The position numbers and the translations under genes are program-made. The notes under the pieces were generated by a model. The model saw nothing but the letters and a program-made list of their open reading frames with translations. It did not search any database and was not told where the DNA came from. This document shows, in pieces, positions 16,549 to 26,109 of a stretch of 54,098 nt of DNA. How positions within the stretch are numbered: the stretch's first letter is position 1; every line of letters begins with the position of its first letter. This stretch comes from Bryobacterales bacterium (GTDB taxonomy: Bacteria > Acidobacteriota > Terriglobia > Bryobacterales > Bryobacteraceae), in the NCBI GenBank assembly GCA_003167495.1, contig PMSX01000272.1, positions 1-54,098 of the forward strand, read 5' to 3'.

Positions 16549-17451
16549 AAAATTGCGGTCGTAGGCAGTTTGAACATGGATCTGGTGGCGGTAGCGCCAC
16601 GCATCCCAGTTCCCGGTGAAACAATCATCGGCAGTGATTTTCTGACGGCTCCCGGAGGTAAAGGCGCCAACCAAGCGTATGCAGCGGCAAAGCTGCGTGG
16701 CGACACAGCGATGTTGGGCCGTGTGGGCACTGACGACTTTGGCCGCGCGATGCGGCAGAACTTGGCATCCGTGGGTTGCGAAGTAACGGGCGTCCGCGAT
16801 GTAGCGGGACCGAGTGGCGTGGCGTTGATTTTTGTAGCGGAGAGCGGCGCAAATTCGATTGTTGTTGCGCCAGGGGCCAATCACAAATTGACACCGGCCG
16901 ATATTGCGGCGGATGCGAGTCTGTTTAATGGCTGCAGTGTCGCGCTGCTTCAATTGGAGAATACCCTAGAGACAGTGACTGCCGCGGCCCAATATGCCAA
17001 GCAACGAGGCGCGCGCGTGATCCTCGATCCTGCGCCCGCGCCGAGTGGTCCATTACCTGAGGAGCTGCTCAAAGCCGTTGACATTCTGACCCCAAATGAG
17101 ACGGAAGCGGCGATGCTGGCAGGCTTGCCGCCCCGCCCGTTGACGTCAGATGAGGCGGCTCACATCGCCCGGGTCCTGCAAGCCAAGGGAACTCCTACAG
17201 TGATTGTAAAGCTGGGCGCGCAGGGATGCTTACTCACCGACGGAAATGAACAGAGACTGATTCCCGCGCCGAAAGTGAAAGCTGTGGATACCACCGCCGC
17301 GGGAGATGTGTTCAACGGGGCTTTGGCAGTGGCGCTCAGTGAGGGGAAAGACCTTGTCACTGCTTGCGGGTTCGCCGTGAAAGCGGGTTCTGTCTCAGTG
17401 ACTCGTATGGGAGCACAGAGTAGCGCGCCCAGTCGAGAAGAAATCAACTAA
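16543..17451 (+). CDS. rbsK: Ribokinase (PfkB family sugar kinase)
   Basis: The 302-aa product opens with AKIAVVGSLNMDLV. It contains the sugar-binding GGKGANQAYAAAKL motif near residue 40, GRVGTDDFG near 63, and the ATP/anion-hole motif DTTAAGDVFNGALA near 248 with the catalytic Asp. In the usual DTTGAGD the first Gly is Ala, a tolerated variant. It phosphorylates D-ribose at O5 in the cytosol. No ribose transporter is adjacent. Its TAA overlaps the stop of the convergent tauE-like gene in CTAA (17448-17451). Confidence 0.93.
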   Translation: MAKIAVVGSLNMDLVAVAPRIPVPGETIIGSDFLTAPGGKGANQAYAAAKLRGDTAMLGRVGTDDFGRAMRQNLASVGCEVTGVRDVAGPSGVALIFVAESGANSIVVAPGANHKLTPADIAADASLFNGCSVALLQLENTLETVTAAAQYAKQRGARVILDPAPAPSGPLPEELLKAVDILTPNETEAAMLAGLPPRPLTSDEAAHIARVLQAKGTPTVIVKLGAQGCLLTDGNEQRLIPAPKVKAVDTTAAGDVFNGALAVALSEGKDLVTACGFAVKAGSVSVTRMGAQSSAPSREEIN

Positions 17452-18188
17452 GCCCGGAAAGCCAATTGACAGCCGAGCACAATCAACACTAACAACAAGC
17501 CAATACGCAGCGGCCGTTGGGCGACACGGCCCGCCAGCGCGGAGCCAGTAAGCGCTCCGGCAATGCCGCCAATCACTAGCTTGAGAAGTAAAGCTCCGTT
17601 GTAGTTGCCCGCGCCAACTTGAATCACACTGCCGACAGCCGAGAGACCGAGACCAAAGCACAGATCCGTTCCAATGACTTCAGCCGCAGTGAGCGGAGTG
17701 AGTCCGAGGAGGACCAGCGAACCCAGTGCGCCTGCGCCCGCGGAAGAGAACCCGACCTCCGCTCCAATGGGCGCGGCAATCCAAGGGAGCCAGCGGGAAT
17801 GATCTTTCTCACTGCGATGCGGCGGTGGGAGGAGCACACGATAAAGATGCAGAATGGCAGTACTGACGATCATGCTGCCCAGCACTATGTACAGCACCTT
17901 CGCGTAGTTACCGTGTTTGAGACGGTCGAGCGCGATTGAGCCAAGAAGCACGCCTGGGATGCCGCCCGCCAGCAAATAGCCGAGAATGCGCATGTTGACT
18001 TGGCGGCGAAACGCATAAGACGGTATGGAAACCACCTTGACGATGGCGCCGAAGGCGAGGGCCGTTCCAACCGCGGTTGGAGGAGACACACCCAAAAACA
18101 AAACGAGCAGTGGCGTGGTCATGCTGCCCGCTCCCACACCTGTCAAGGAAATGGCGAGCGCAATGACGAACCCCAATATCACTTCCAT
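17448..18188 (-). CDS. TauE/SafE-family sulfite exporter-like membrane protein
   Basis: The start is ATG 18188, overlapping the cysH stop by one base (TGATG); the longer frame is only read-through of cysH in another phase. The 246-aa product is an inner-membrane protein with about seven hydrophobic segments. Family motifs include LAISLTGVGAGSMTTPLLVLF at the N-terminus and IGAEVGFSSAGAGALGSLVLL in the middle. TauE/SafE proteins move sulfonate-derived or inorganic sulfur anions. As the last gene of a sulfate assimilation operon it probably exports excess sulfite or imports a sulfur oxyanion. The direction cannot be read from sequence. Confidence 0.85.
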   Translation of the reverse strand: MEVILGFVIALAISLTGVGAGSMTTPLLVLFLGVSPPTAVGTALAFGAIVKVVSIPSYAFRRQVNMRILGYLLAGGIPGVLLGSIALDRLKHGNYAKVLYIVLGSMIVSTAILHLYRVLLPPPHRSEKDHSRWLPWIAAPIGAEVGFSSAGAGALGSLVLLGLTPLTAAEVIGTDLCFGLGLSAVGSVIQVGAGNYNGALLLKLVIGGIAGALTGSALAGRVAQRPLRIGLLLVLIVLGCQLAFRA

Positions 18189-18862
18189 CAGTGACCTTCC
18201 GCAATATGGATGCCACATTCGAGTTTGCGGCCAGCCCAGCGGCCAGAGCGGGCATTGCCCGGGTCGGCGGGCAAGGCCGTGCACGGTTCGCAGCCAATGC
18301 TCGTATAGCCGGCTTGATAAAGAGGCAAAAGCGGTATGTCCGCTTGCTTGGCAAAATCCCAAACGTCTTTGTCCGACCAATCGGCAAGAATGCTCACCTT
18401 CGATAGCTTCTTGCCGGACGGTAGCGGGAACGTATCGAAAACCTGCAGATTGGCGCGCGTGGGAGATTGCACACGGCGCAGTCCGGTGAACCACACATCG
18501 TAGTTCTCAAGAGCATTGAACAGCGGACCCACCTTACGGAGCTTGCAGCATTGATCGGGCTGCGTTTGATACAGCACACCAAACTGCGCCTCCTGCTCGG
18601 CGACAGTGCGTTCGGGCATCACGTTGACAAGGTTCAAATCATAGCGAGCAGTCATGGCATCGCGATACTTGTAGACTTCGTCGAAGTGATAGCCGGTTTC
18701 GAGAAAAAGCACCGGTACCTTTGGCAGGTGCTCGCGAACGAGATGCAGGGCGACCATGTCCTCGGCCTGAAAGCTACACGTAAGACAGATAGAATTCTGC
18801 GCGGCGATTGCTTCCGTAACGGCCGCGCGCGCTTCTGCGGATTTGCTAATAGTGGCTTCCAT
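18188..18862 (-). CDS. cysH: Assimilatory adenylyl-sulfate (APS) reductase, [4Fe-4S] type
   Basis: ATG 18862 begins 4 nt after the cysN stop; a longer TTG-started frame inside cysN is less likely. The 224-aa product is a PAPS-reductase-family enzyme. The cluster ligands of the APS-specific class are visible: CC at residues 105-106 (QCCKLRKV) and CEPC at 191-194. The catalytic Cys is in ECGIH (Cys216). E. coli-type PAPS reductases lack the CC/CxxC set, so the substrate here is APS, reduced to sulfite and AMP. That fits the absence of an APS kinase domain in the upstream CysN. Confidence 0.93.
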   Translation of the reverse strand: MEATISKSAEARAAVTEAIAAQNSICLTCSFQAEDMVALHLVREHLPKVPVLFLETGYHFDEVYKYRDAMTARYDLNLVNVMPERTVAEQEAQFGVLYQTQPDQCCKLRKVGPLFNALENYDVWFTGLRRVQSPTRANLQVFDTFPLPSGKKLSKVSILADWSDKDVWDFAKQADIPLLPLYQAGYTSIGCEPCTALPADPGNARSGRWAGRKLECGIHIAEGH

Positions 18863-18866
18863 TTGT

Positions 18867-20381
18867 TTAGATTTCGAAATCGGATTCTCCGGCACTGCCA
18901 AACGGGGCAACGCGCAGGCGCCGCAGAATGTGCCGCAAGGCTTCGAGTGCTTCGGGGTCTTCTATTACCAGGGGCTCGTCGGAAGAGCCGGGCTTGGTAG
19001 AAAAACCTTGCTCGGAAGTGAGAACCAGCGCACCATCTTTGACATACCACGAAATACCGGCCAACGGCGCGAGGCTGCCGGTTTCAGCAGCATCGGTAAT
19101 CATGCCCGCGGCGACGGTGGCGTTCGTGGCCGGGTCTATTAGGATGAAACTGCCAGTCGAGCGATTCTCGATGTAACGGTCAAAGCAAAGAATGCGTGCC
19201 GTTTCGAGCGTGACCTGGCCGATGGCGTTCATCTCCAGAGTGGGTATAGCTTCCTGCTCAAGCGTGTTGATGTTCAGACGGAAATCAATATGCCGGAGAG
19301 TGACCCAATCCAGGCGCGACGCGTTTTTGATGCGATAGCGTTTGCCTAGATCGGCAGCCTTCTCGTTAAGCCAAACTAGCGTGGCTTTGACGCCGTGAGA
19401 CTTGAGAGGAAGTCCCTGGGAGGAGACGATGAGATCTCCGCGACTGAGATCGATCTCTTGCGAGAGTGTGAGTGTAACGGCTTGCCCGGCGTCGGCTTGG
19501 TCCAGGTTGCCATCAAAGGTAACAATGGAGGCGATGGTCGTTTCGCGGCCGGACGGAAGGATAGTGACGGGGTCGCCAGGGCGGACTGTGCCCGCCACGA
19601 TGGTTCCGGCATAACCGCGGAATTCATGACTCGGACGGACGACGCGTTGCACCGGAAAACGGAAGGCCGCGCCGCGCACGCGCATTCCCACGGGCACGGT
19701 TTCGAGGTGCTCTAACAGGCTCGGACCTGTGAACCAAGGCATGTTGGCGCTGCGAGTCACAATGTTATCGCCCGCCAAGGCACTCACCGGGACAAAATAA
19801 GGTTCAACGTGGGGGAAACGAGCCAGAATGCCGCGAAACTCTTTCTCAATGGCGCTGAAGACGCTTTCCTCATAGCCCACGAGATCCATTTTGTTGACCG
19901 CGATCACGACGCGTTCGATGCCTAATAGCCCAGCGATATAAGAATGTCGGCGCGATTGTGGCAGAACACCCTTGCGCGCGTCAACCAAAACGATAGCCAG
20001 CTCAGCGGTAGACGCGCCCGTCACCATGTTGCGGGTGTACTGCTCATGGCCCGGCGTATCGGCAATGATGAACTTGCGGCGTGGAGTGGCGAAATAGCGA
20101 TAAGCAACGTCGATGGTAATACCCTGTTCGCGTTCGGCGCGGAGGCCGTCTGTCAGAAGGGAAAAATCGATCGCGCCCGCATTGCGTCCGGCTGAGGCTT
20201 TGGTCACCGATTCAAGCTGATCGTCATAGATGCTGCGAGAGTCGTATAGGAGGCGGCCGATAAGAGTGGATTTGCCATCGTCCACACTACCGGCGGTGGT
20301 GAAACGGAGTAGGTCTTTGCCCTTTTCGCGTTCCAGAAAATCGGCGAAGGTCTCGCTGGCGTCGATCAGTGCGGAGGCCAT
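18867..20381 (-). CDS. cysN: Sulfate adenylyltransferase subunit 1 (GTPase)
   Basis: The 504-aa product is an EF-Tu-like GTPase that drives ATP sulfurylase. The P-loop GSVDDGKSTLIGRLLYDS starts at residue 31, the G3 motif DTPGHEQYTRNM is near residue 108 and NKMDLV gives G4. Beta-barrel domains follow. The start overlaps the cysD stop in TAATG (20383-20379). There is no C-terminal APS kinase domain, unlike CysNC fusions of about 620 aa. With CysD it makes APS from sulfate and ATP. Confidence 0.95.
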   Translation of the reverse strand: MASALIDASETFADFLEREKGKDLLRFTTAGSVDDGKSTLIGRLLYDSRSIYDDQLESVTKASAGRNAGAIDFSLLTDGLRAEREQGITIDVAYRYFATPRRKFIIADTPGHEQYTRNMVTGASTAELAIVLVDARKGVLPQSRRHSYIAGLLGIERVVIAVNKMDLVGYEESVFSAIEKEFRGILARFPHVEPYFVPVSALAGDNIVTRSANMPWFTGPSLLEHLETVPVGMRVRGAAFRFPVQRVVRPSHEFRGYAGTIVAGTVRPGDPVTILPSGRETTIASIVTFDGNLDQADAGQAVTLTLSQEIDLSRGDLIVSSQGLPLKSHGVKATLVWLNEKAADLGKRYRIKNASRLDWVTLRHIDFRLNINTLEQEAIPTLEMNAIGQVTLETARILCFDRYIENRSTGSFILIDPATNATVAAGMITDAAETGSLAPLAGISWYVKDGALVLTSEQGFSTKPGSSDEPLVIEDPEALEALRHILRRLRVAPFGSAGESDFEI

Positions 20382-21295
20382 TAGAAATAGCCCTCCTGCT
20401 TCTTAATTTCCATCGCCCCGTCTTGATCGTGGTCGATGACGCGGTTCTGTCGTTCGGAACGGCGCATGGTGACAAGTTCTTCAATGATCTTCGGAATAGT
20501 GTCGGCTTCGGAATGAATAGCTCCTGTGCAAGGGCTGCAACCCAGCGAACGCATGCGGCACATCACTAGTTTCGGTTCCTCGCCGGGCAGCCGCGGAATG
20601 AAGGGCTGTTCTAGCGGCAGCAGCGAATCACCGCGTTCGAGCATCAGGCGGGGCTTGGCAAAATAAAGCGGAACGATGGGAATGTTTTCGGCGTGGATGT
20701 ATTGCCACACATCGAGTTCCGTCCAATTCGAGAGCGGAAACACCCGCAAGCTTTCGCCCGGGTGGATGCGCGCGTTGAAAATGTTCCAAAGTTCAGGGCG
20801 CTGGTTACGCGGGTCCCATTGGCCGCGATGATCGCGAAACGAAAAGACTCGTTCTTTGGCGCGGGACCGTTCTTCATCGCGTCGCGCCCCGCCAATGGCG
20901 GCGTCAAAACCGCCGTTGCGCAGGCCATCCAGAAGCGCGGTCGTCTTTAGAGCGCCGCAGCAGCGTTGTGTCCCCCACTTGAACGGATTGGCGCCTTCGT
21001 CCAGCGCGGCTCGGTTTGTGTGGACGATCAAATTGAGGCCGAGTTCAGCCGTGTAGCGATCGCGAAACTCGATCATTTCCTTGAATTTGTAGCCAGTATC
21101 GATGTGCAGAAGCGGGAACGGAACTGGGCCGGGAAAGAACGCTTTTTGGGCTAAACGAAGTAACACCGACGAATCTTTGCCGATAGAGTAGAGCAGTACG
21201 GGGCGCTGGCATTCGGCAACCACCTCGCGCATGATGTGAATGCTCTCCGCTTCGAGTTGCTGAAGATGACTGCGGGCCGTCACTATGGGCAGCAT
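20381..21295 (-). CDS. cysD: Sulfate adenylyltransferase subunit 2
   Basis: ATG 21295 ([21 protein letters not shown]) is preferred over the longer frame because the conserved N-terminus begins here. The 304-aa product carries the pyrophosphatase loop as [14 protein letters not shown], then [32 protein letters not shown] and [14 protein letters not shown], all typical of CysD. Length matches the family (about 302). It is the first gene of cysD-cysN-cysH-tauE. No convincing promoter or riboswitch was found in the 101-nt gap to the cyclase gene. Confidence 0.95.
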   Translation of the reverse strand: MLPIVTARSHLQQLEAESIHIMREVVAECQRPVLLYSIGKDSSVLLRLAQKAFFPGPVPFPLLHIDTGYKFKEMIEFRDRYTAELGLNLIVHTNRAALDEGANPFKWGTQRCCGALKTTALLDGLRNGGFDAAIGGARRDEERSRAKERVFSFRDHRGQWDPRNQRPELWNIFNARIHPGESLRVFPLSNWTELDVWQYIHAENIPIVPLYFAKPRLMLERGDSLLPLEQPFIPRLPGEEPKLVMCRMRSLGCSPCTGAIHSEADTIPKIIEELVTMRRSERQNRVIDHDQDGAMEIKKQEGYF

Positions 21296-21396
21296 AGCAC
21301 TATTCCTAGTATGTAGATGTAGATTGAGCAGTAAAGGATGCATCAGGCTGAACCGCGACTGTAAAGGAGGCGGTAACGTCACCCACTGCAAAGGCG

Positions 21397-22182
21397 CTAT
21401 GCCTTCCTCACCCTCGCAAACGCCAGCGGTCTCACCGGAGCTCCCGTCGCGCCTCGAATATTCATCGGAGCGGCAACGAATACGAACTCATAGACACCAT
21501 CTCGTGCCAGTTCCTCCAAGTTCAACACCTCAATGATGTGAATGCCCGATTCCACCAGCAAATGCAAATGCACAGGCATCGCAGGGCTAGGAACTTTTTC
21601 GAAGGCTACCGTGTCTGATCCAGCGGCAAAGATCTTTCGCGAACTCAGCCACCGTGCCGCTCCGATTCCAAGACCGGGCGCAACCACATTGTTGATGTAC
21701 TTCCGTGCGTCGGAAAAATACCGTGCCCAGCCAGTTCGCAGCAGAACGACGTCACCCTCTCCGATATCGTCATTCGTGGCTGCGCGGCTCAAATGCTCTG
21801 CACTGATTTCGAAATCCAATGGAAGAACATCGACTCCTTCAAGTCCCGCAATATCAAGCAGTACACCGCGGCGCACAATGGGCGCTATTGAATCCACTCC
21901 CAACTCAGTCATGCCGCGTTCATAGGTCTGCTCCACTTTGCGGCCGCCAAAACAGACACCGTTACAGGAAAAATGACTCAGGGCGTCGATATGTGTTCCA
22001 ACGTGAGTGCCCAGCGCAATGGCGTCGGCCGCCGATGTACCTCCATCCCCGAACGTAATATCGCCGTGCTTCTTGGTCAAACTGTACAGAAATGGCGGGT
22101 GGGTCGGGTAATGCGGCATGCCCGGATAATAAGGCTGGCCCAGATCGTAAGTCCGTTTGTTGAAGAGATCTTCGAAATCCAT
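21397..22182 (-). CDS. Cyclase family protein (kynurenine formamidase-like)
   Basis: ATG 22182 gives a 261-aa protein that begins at the conserved core ([25 protein letters not shown]). The metal-binding signature [12 protein letters not shown] is at about residues 58-69, and a later His-rich strand is [25 protein letters not shown]. The superfamily holds Mn/Zn hydrolases such as arylformamidase, isatin hydrolase and polyketide cyclases. The substrate cannot be set from sequence. It lies 101 nt upstream of cysD on the same strand and may be read through into the sulfate operon, although no functional link is obvious. No kyn genes are nearby. Confidence 0.88.
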   Translation of the reverse strand: MDFEDLFNKRTYDLGQPYYPGMPHYPTHPPFLYSLTKKHGDITFGDGGTSAADAIALGTHVGTHIDALSHFSCNGVCFGGRKVEQTYERGMTELGVDSIAPIVRRGVLLDIAGLEGVDVLPLDFEISAEHLSRAATNDDIGEGDVVLLRTGWARYFSDARKYINNVVAPGLGIGAARWLSSRKIFAAGSDTVAFEKVPSPAMPVHLHLLVESGIHIIEVLNLEELARDGVYEFVFVAAPMNIRGATGAPVRPLAFARVRKA

Positions 22183-22260
22183 GGTGAACACCAAGATATC
22201 GCTTGCGGGAAATCGAGACGAATATCGCCACGTCGCCACTAACTCCAGTGGCGAAAAGCT

Positions 22261-22695
22261 TTGCGGAAACTATCATCTCCCAACACCGCTAAACAGTCGG
22301 AAGATTTAGCCGACCGACGTTCTTCGCGTGCGGTCGTTCGCCTCTGCGCCGGTATATGCTTGCTTTACCAACGCGCCACCGGCGCGCGGGAATCCGATCC
22401 CTGCATTCGAGACGCCAAAACCTGGAGCGCTCTTGAGCAAGCCGCCATGCCTGAAATGGCGGCGTTCACCTTCTATGACAAGTCCAAACGCACAATGCGC
22501 ACTCCCAACTCCGTATTGGCCGACGCTATGGGCCACATTTGGCTAGCGGACAAACTGCCCAATTCAGTTGGCCCACCCACCACCATCCAGTTGATCACCG
22601 AACTGGCCAACCAAATCGACTCCGCCTATGAGATCAATCCCACTGAACGCCGCACCCGCAAACGCGCCTCACTCGGTCTCAGCGTCCTCGGTTAG
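22261..22695 (+). CDS. Doubtful hypothetical protein, possibly a gene remnant
   Basis: The 527-nt stretch between the cyclase start (22182) and the ADOP stop (22710) contains only this candidate. The frame opens at TTG 22261 without a clear ribosome site. The last 80 codons or so (from an ATG at 22450) have codon use like real genes in this DNA and read as a helical, charged protein (IQLITELANQIDSAYEIN). The first 60 codons look poor. No family is recognised. A decayed 3' part of an older gene is as likely as an intact small gene. Confidence 0.3.
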   Translation: MRKLSSPNTAKQSEDLADRRSSRAVVRLCAGICLLYQRATGARESDPCIRDAKTWSALEQAAMPEMAAFTFYDKSKRTMRTPNSVLADAMGHIWLADKLPNSVGPPTTIQLITELANQIDSAYEINPTERRTRKRASLGLSVLG

Positions 22696-22709
22696 TGTCA
22701 CGCGGTTCG

Positions 22710-25202
22710 TCACTCGTAGCGCAGCGCCACCAGCGGATGAACCTGAGTGGCTCTCCGAGCCGGAACATAGCCGGCTAAAATGCCGACGGCCGCGATGCAA
22801 AGCACAGCTGCTCCCATGGAAGCAGGATCGTTCGGCTCAATTCCGTAGAGTTGCGATCGGACGGATTGCGTCAGCATCCACGAGAGAGGCAGCGCGAGCG
22901 CGATTCCGATTCCCAGAAGCTGTAGTGTTTCCCGCATCACGAGCCACAATACGTCCGCTTTCGCCGCGCCAATGGCCATGCGTATTCCAATCTCTCGCGT
23001 GCGGCGCGCTACCGCGTACGCAAGCACCCCGTACAGGCCTATCGAAGCTAGCGCCGTTGCAACGAAGCCGAACCCGCTCGATAGTGAAGCCACCAGCCGC
23101 TCGGTCACCAGCGAGTTGTCCATCTGCTTCTCAAGAGTCACCATCTCGAAAACCGGGAGGTTCGCGTCCAAATCGTGCACACGGCGCTGCATGCTCGCAA
23201 ACATATTCTCGGGCTCGCGCGCTGTTCGAACATAGGCGGTTATGCCTGTCGCAAAATCGAGCTGTCGAAACGGTCGATACATTTCGGGTGGAATTGTCTC
23301 CCGCATGCTTTCATATTTTGTATCTCGCACCACGCCAATCACCGTGATATCGGTCTTCGTGCCGGGATCAATGCCCATACCAACTTGGTGCCCTTCGGCG
23401 TTGATCGTGCCAAAGTATTTCTTCGCGAATGTTTCGTTCACGATACACACTTTCGGTGCGCCGAGCGTATCGGTATCACGGAAATCTCGCCCCGTTAGAA
23501 GACTGATCTGCATCGTCTTGAAGTAATTGGGAGAGATGAAATTCATGTGTGGATCGGGTAATTCTCCCGTTTTGGGAGAGTAGGAATCGATAGTCACCCA
23601 CTGATCCCACTCGTCGCCGTCCAGCACCGGGACTGCGGCGAGTCCGGCCAATTCAACTCCAGGCAGCGCGCCGAGCGCTTCTCTGAGCCGCTCATAAAAA
23701 GCCTTGGTACGCTCCGGCTGATAGCCATTGAGTGTGGGATTCACGTTAAAGGCCAACAGACTCGTCGTGCGGAACCCGGGATCCAGATCTTTGAGGTTCC
23801 GCAGACTGCGAATAAACAAGCTAGCGCCAATCAGCAGCAGAAGAGAAAGGGCTATTTGACTCACAACCAGCAACTTGCGAATGCCACTGGGCGCACCCCC
23901 CACCACTGAGCCGGCGTGGTCTTTTAACGTCCCGGCCACATTGGGCCGCGTTGCCTGTAACGCCGGCACGAGCCCAAAGATAATGCCCGTCAGCAGCGAC
24001 ATCAGCGCGGCAAACGCGAGAATTCGCCAGTCCGGCGTCGCCGAAACATTGAGCGGAGTTGAACTAGGAGGTAAGAACGCGATCATCGCTTGGTCAGCCC
24101 AAATCGCCAGAAGCACGCCGGCCGCGCCTCCTGCGCATGAAAGCATTAGGCTCTCTACCAAAAGCTGGCGCACGATTCTCCCTCGTCCCGATCCCAAAGC
24201 CAGCCGGACGGCGATTTCTTTTTGACGGAAAGTGGCGCGCGCAATGAGTAGGTTGGCGACATTGGCGCAAGCGATGAGAAGAACCAGAACCACCGTGGCT
24301 GTCAGGACCAGAAGCGGAGTCGAAAATCGGCGGCGCAGTTGTGAGCGCCCTTTCGCTGCCGGCAGCACGTCCATCGACATCTGCAGAAAGGTCTTTTTCA
24401 TATATGGCGAGGCTTTGGCGAACTCCTTTTGCTCCACCTCCATTCGCAGAATCTGATGGAACAAGGGTTGCAGACCTGCCTTTGCCTCCTCCAGTTGTTC
24501 GCCGGGTTTGAGGCGCGCAAACGCTGTCACCCAACGGGAGCGCCGGTCGTTCAAATCAAGGTAACGTCCAATTTCATGCGCCATCATCATGGGAACGCGA
24601 ACCTGCGGCGCATAGCCAGGATCTGTTCCCGAAAACTCGGCTGGGCTCACACCAACAATTACAAACGGGTGGCCGTTGAGTTCAACTTTCCTCCCAATCA
24701 CCGACGGATCACCGGCAAAGCGGCTGCGCCAATACCCATAGCTCAAAACGGCAACCGGATTAGAGCCTTGAAAGAGATCGTCTTGCGCAGTGAAGAGTCG
24801 TCCAATCACAGGTGTCAGGCCCAACTCAGGAAAATAATTACCCGAAACGATCTCACCCGCTATACGTTCCGTCCGGCCCCCAAAACTGAGACTCAAATCT
24901 GTTTCGCGAAAACAGAACATCCCGCTGAACACTTTGTTTCGGTCGCGAAAATCCTGGTACATAGGATACGAGATACGGTTCCAGCCCATGTTGTTGCCGT
25001 AGTGGCGGCCTATCGCGCTTAGTAACACAAGTTGTTCCGGATGTTTTACCGGCAACATTCGCAGCAACACCTGATCGGTCAAGGTAAAGATCGCGGTATT
25101 CGCGCCGATTCCCAGAGCTAGCGACAACACTGCCACCACAACAAAGAGCGGAGCCTTGCGAAAGGCGCGCCACGCGTAATTGATGTCCTGAAGCACAGAC
25201 AC
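22710..25202 (-). CDS. ADOP-type MacB/FtsX permease (Acidobacterial duplicated orphan permease)
   Basis: GTG 25202 (or GTG 25196, better spaced from AGGTG) starts an 830-aa inner-membrane protein. It contains two copies of the MacB_PCD-FtsX unit: first transmembrane helix at about 19-40 (FVVVAVLSLALGIGANTAIF), periplasmic domain to about 265, three-helix FtsX block at about 290-410, second periplasmic domain about 445-680, final FtsX block 700-825 ending VPARRATQVHPLVALRYE. No ATPase gene is adjacent, the defining trait of ADOPs. It should export or extrude a substrate with a remote ATPase, or act mechanically like MacB. It is the last gene of the sigma/anti-sigma/DUF4097 operon. Confidence 0.93.
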   Translation of the reverse strand: MSVLQDINYAWRAFRKAPLFVVVAVLSLALGIGANTAIFTLTDQVLLRMLPVKHPEQLVLLSAIGRHYGNNMGWNRISYPMYQDFRDRNKVFSGMFCFRETDLSLSFGGRTERIAGEIVSGNYFPELGLTPVIGRLFTAQDDLFQGSNPVAVLSYGYWRSRFAGDPSVIGRKVELNGHPFVIVGVSPAEFSGTDPGYAPQVRVPMMMAHEIGRYLDLNDRRSRWVTAFARLKPGEQLEEAKAGLQPLFHQILRMEVEQKEFAKASPYMKKTFLQMSMDVLPAAKGRSQLRRRFSTPLLVLTATVVLVLLIACANVANLLIARATFRQKEIAVRLALGSGRGRIVRQLLVESLMLSCAGGAAGVLLAIWADQAMIAFLPPSSTPLNVSATPDWRILAFAALMSLLTGIIFGLVPALQATRPNVAGTLKDHAGSVVGGAPSGIRKLLVVSQIALSLLLLIGASLFIRSLRNLKDLDPGFRTTSLLAFNVNPTLNGYQPERTKAFYERLREALGALPGVELAGLAAVPVLDGDEWDQWVTIDSYSPKTGELPDPHMNFISPNYFKTMQISLLTGRDFRDTDTLGAPKVCIVNETFAKKYFGTINAEGHQVGMGIDPGTKTDITVIGVVRDTKYESMRETIPPEMYRPFRQLDFATGITAYVRTAREPENMFASMQRRVHDLDANLPVFEMVTLEKQMDNSLVTERLVASLSSGFGFVATALASIGLYGVLAYAVARRTREIGIRMAIGAAKADVLWLVMRETLQLLGIGIALALPLSWMLTQSVRSQLYGIEPNDPASMGAAVLCIAAVGILAGYVPARRATQVHPLVALRYE

Positions 25203-25258
25203 ACGACACCTGCTTTCGTTTTTCGACGCTATTGGGAGTGGCTGGTTAGTGAATCAAA

Positions 25259-26074
25259 TCACTTTTTCTTGCGAATATAGATCTGTCCATTGAAGGTGGT
25301 GAACTGATATTCCGGCCCGCCGCCGTTGATGGTTCCGCGCAGCGTACTATCGAAGCGCAGATGGTAACTTCCATCCTGCCGTCGGCCCGTGTTGTTTTCT
25401 ACTGTGTGCGTCTGAGCGTCAAGCTTCACTTCGAAATCACTATAGATTTCTCCGTGATCTGTTTTCATGCGGACATTCGCCTTTAGGTTGTCTGGCAAAG
25501 TAACATCAATGTCGCCATTCATTGTGCTGAACGACATGGGCTTGGAAGGGTCAATCCGATCAAGCGAAACTGCTACTTCGCCGTTAAGCGAATGCGCCAC
25601 CACTGAGCCGGCAACGTTCTTCAGAGTGATCTTGCCGTTCAGGTTCTCGGCATCGATTTCGCCATCCACGTGCTCTACGAAAATGTCGCCGCCGTTCATG
25701 CACTTCAGTTTCAGTGACGCGTGCCGCGGCACGGTGATGGTGAGATCGGCCGGCCTGTTCGCCGTGGTCTTGATATTGACAACGTTATTCTCTTCCGTTA
25801 CATCAAGGCCCGATGAGCCTGGCAAGTCGAGCCGTTTCATGCCATCCGCGCGAGTCGCATGCCTTCCGCGCGACTCCTCGTCGCCGCGCGAACGAGCTTC
25901 CACCAGTACATCCGTGCGATCGGCCCCCTGCACAACAATGCCGCCGTTCATCAGGTGGGCATGGATCACCACGGGATGCGAAGGATCTTGCAGCGGTACC
26001 GTCGCTTTCTCAGGCGTATCCTGCGCCAATAGTGCTCCGGTGCACAACATCAATAGTCCAATCGCTCTTCTCAT
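25259..26074 (-). CDS. Secreted DUF4097 beta-solenoid protein (second copy)
   Basis: ATG 26074 yields a clean signal peptide (MRRAIGLLMLCTGALLAQ) and AAGGAG lies 12 nt upstream. An ATG at 26113 overlaps the previous stop in ATGA and could add 13 residues. The 271-aa mature-type protein is built of short beta repeats of the form xNGxI/V (MNGGDIFVEH, LNGKITLKN, LNGEVAVSL, MNGDIDVTL), the DUF4097 pattern. It should be periplasmic or surface-bound. It is paralogous to the gene before it. Function is unknown; in such operons a DUF4097 protein may act as a sensor or adhesin for the envelope-stress sigma system. Confidence 0.8.
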   Translation of the reverse strand: MRRAIGLLMLCTGALLAQDTPEKATVPLQDPSHPVVIHAHLMNGGIVVQGADRTDVLVEARSRGDEESRGRHATRADGMKRLDLPGSSGLDVTEENNVVNIKTTANRPADLTITVPRHASLKLKCMNGGDIFVEHVDGEIDAENLNGKITLKNVAGSVVAHSLNGEVAVSLDRIDPSKPMSFSTMNGDIDVTLPDNLKANVRMKTDHGEIYSDFEVKLDAQTHTVENNTGRRQDGSYHLRFDSTLRGTINGGGPEYQFTTFNGQIYIRKKK

Positions 26075-26109
26075 ATAGCTTTGACACTCCTTAAATTTCG
26101 TTTGGTTGA

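Noticed and set aside
21355..21420. Plus-strand sequence resembling parts of a cobalamin riboswitch (CCGCGACTGTAAAGG, then CCCACTG, then GCCTTCC)
   Set aside because: It runs into the antisense of the cyclase gene, has no plus-strand gene downstream and lacks a proper B12 box order. Chance similarity.
22306..22536. Minus-strand ORF of 76 codons in the cyclase-ADOP gap
   Set aside because: The plus-strand frame has better codon use and this one shows no motif; neither is strong.
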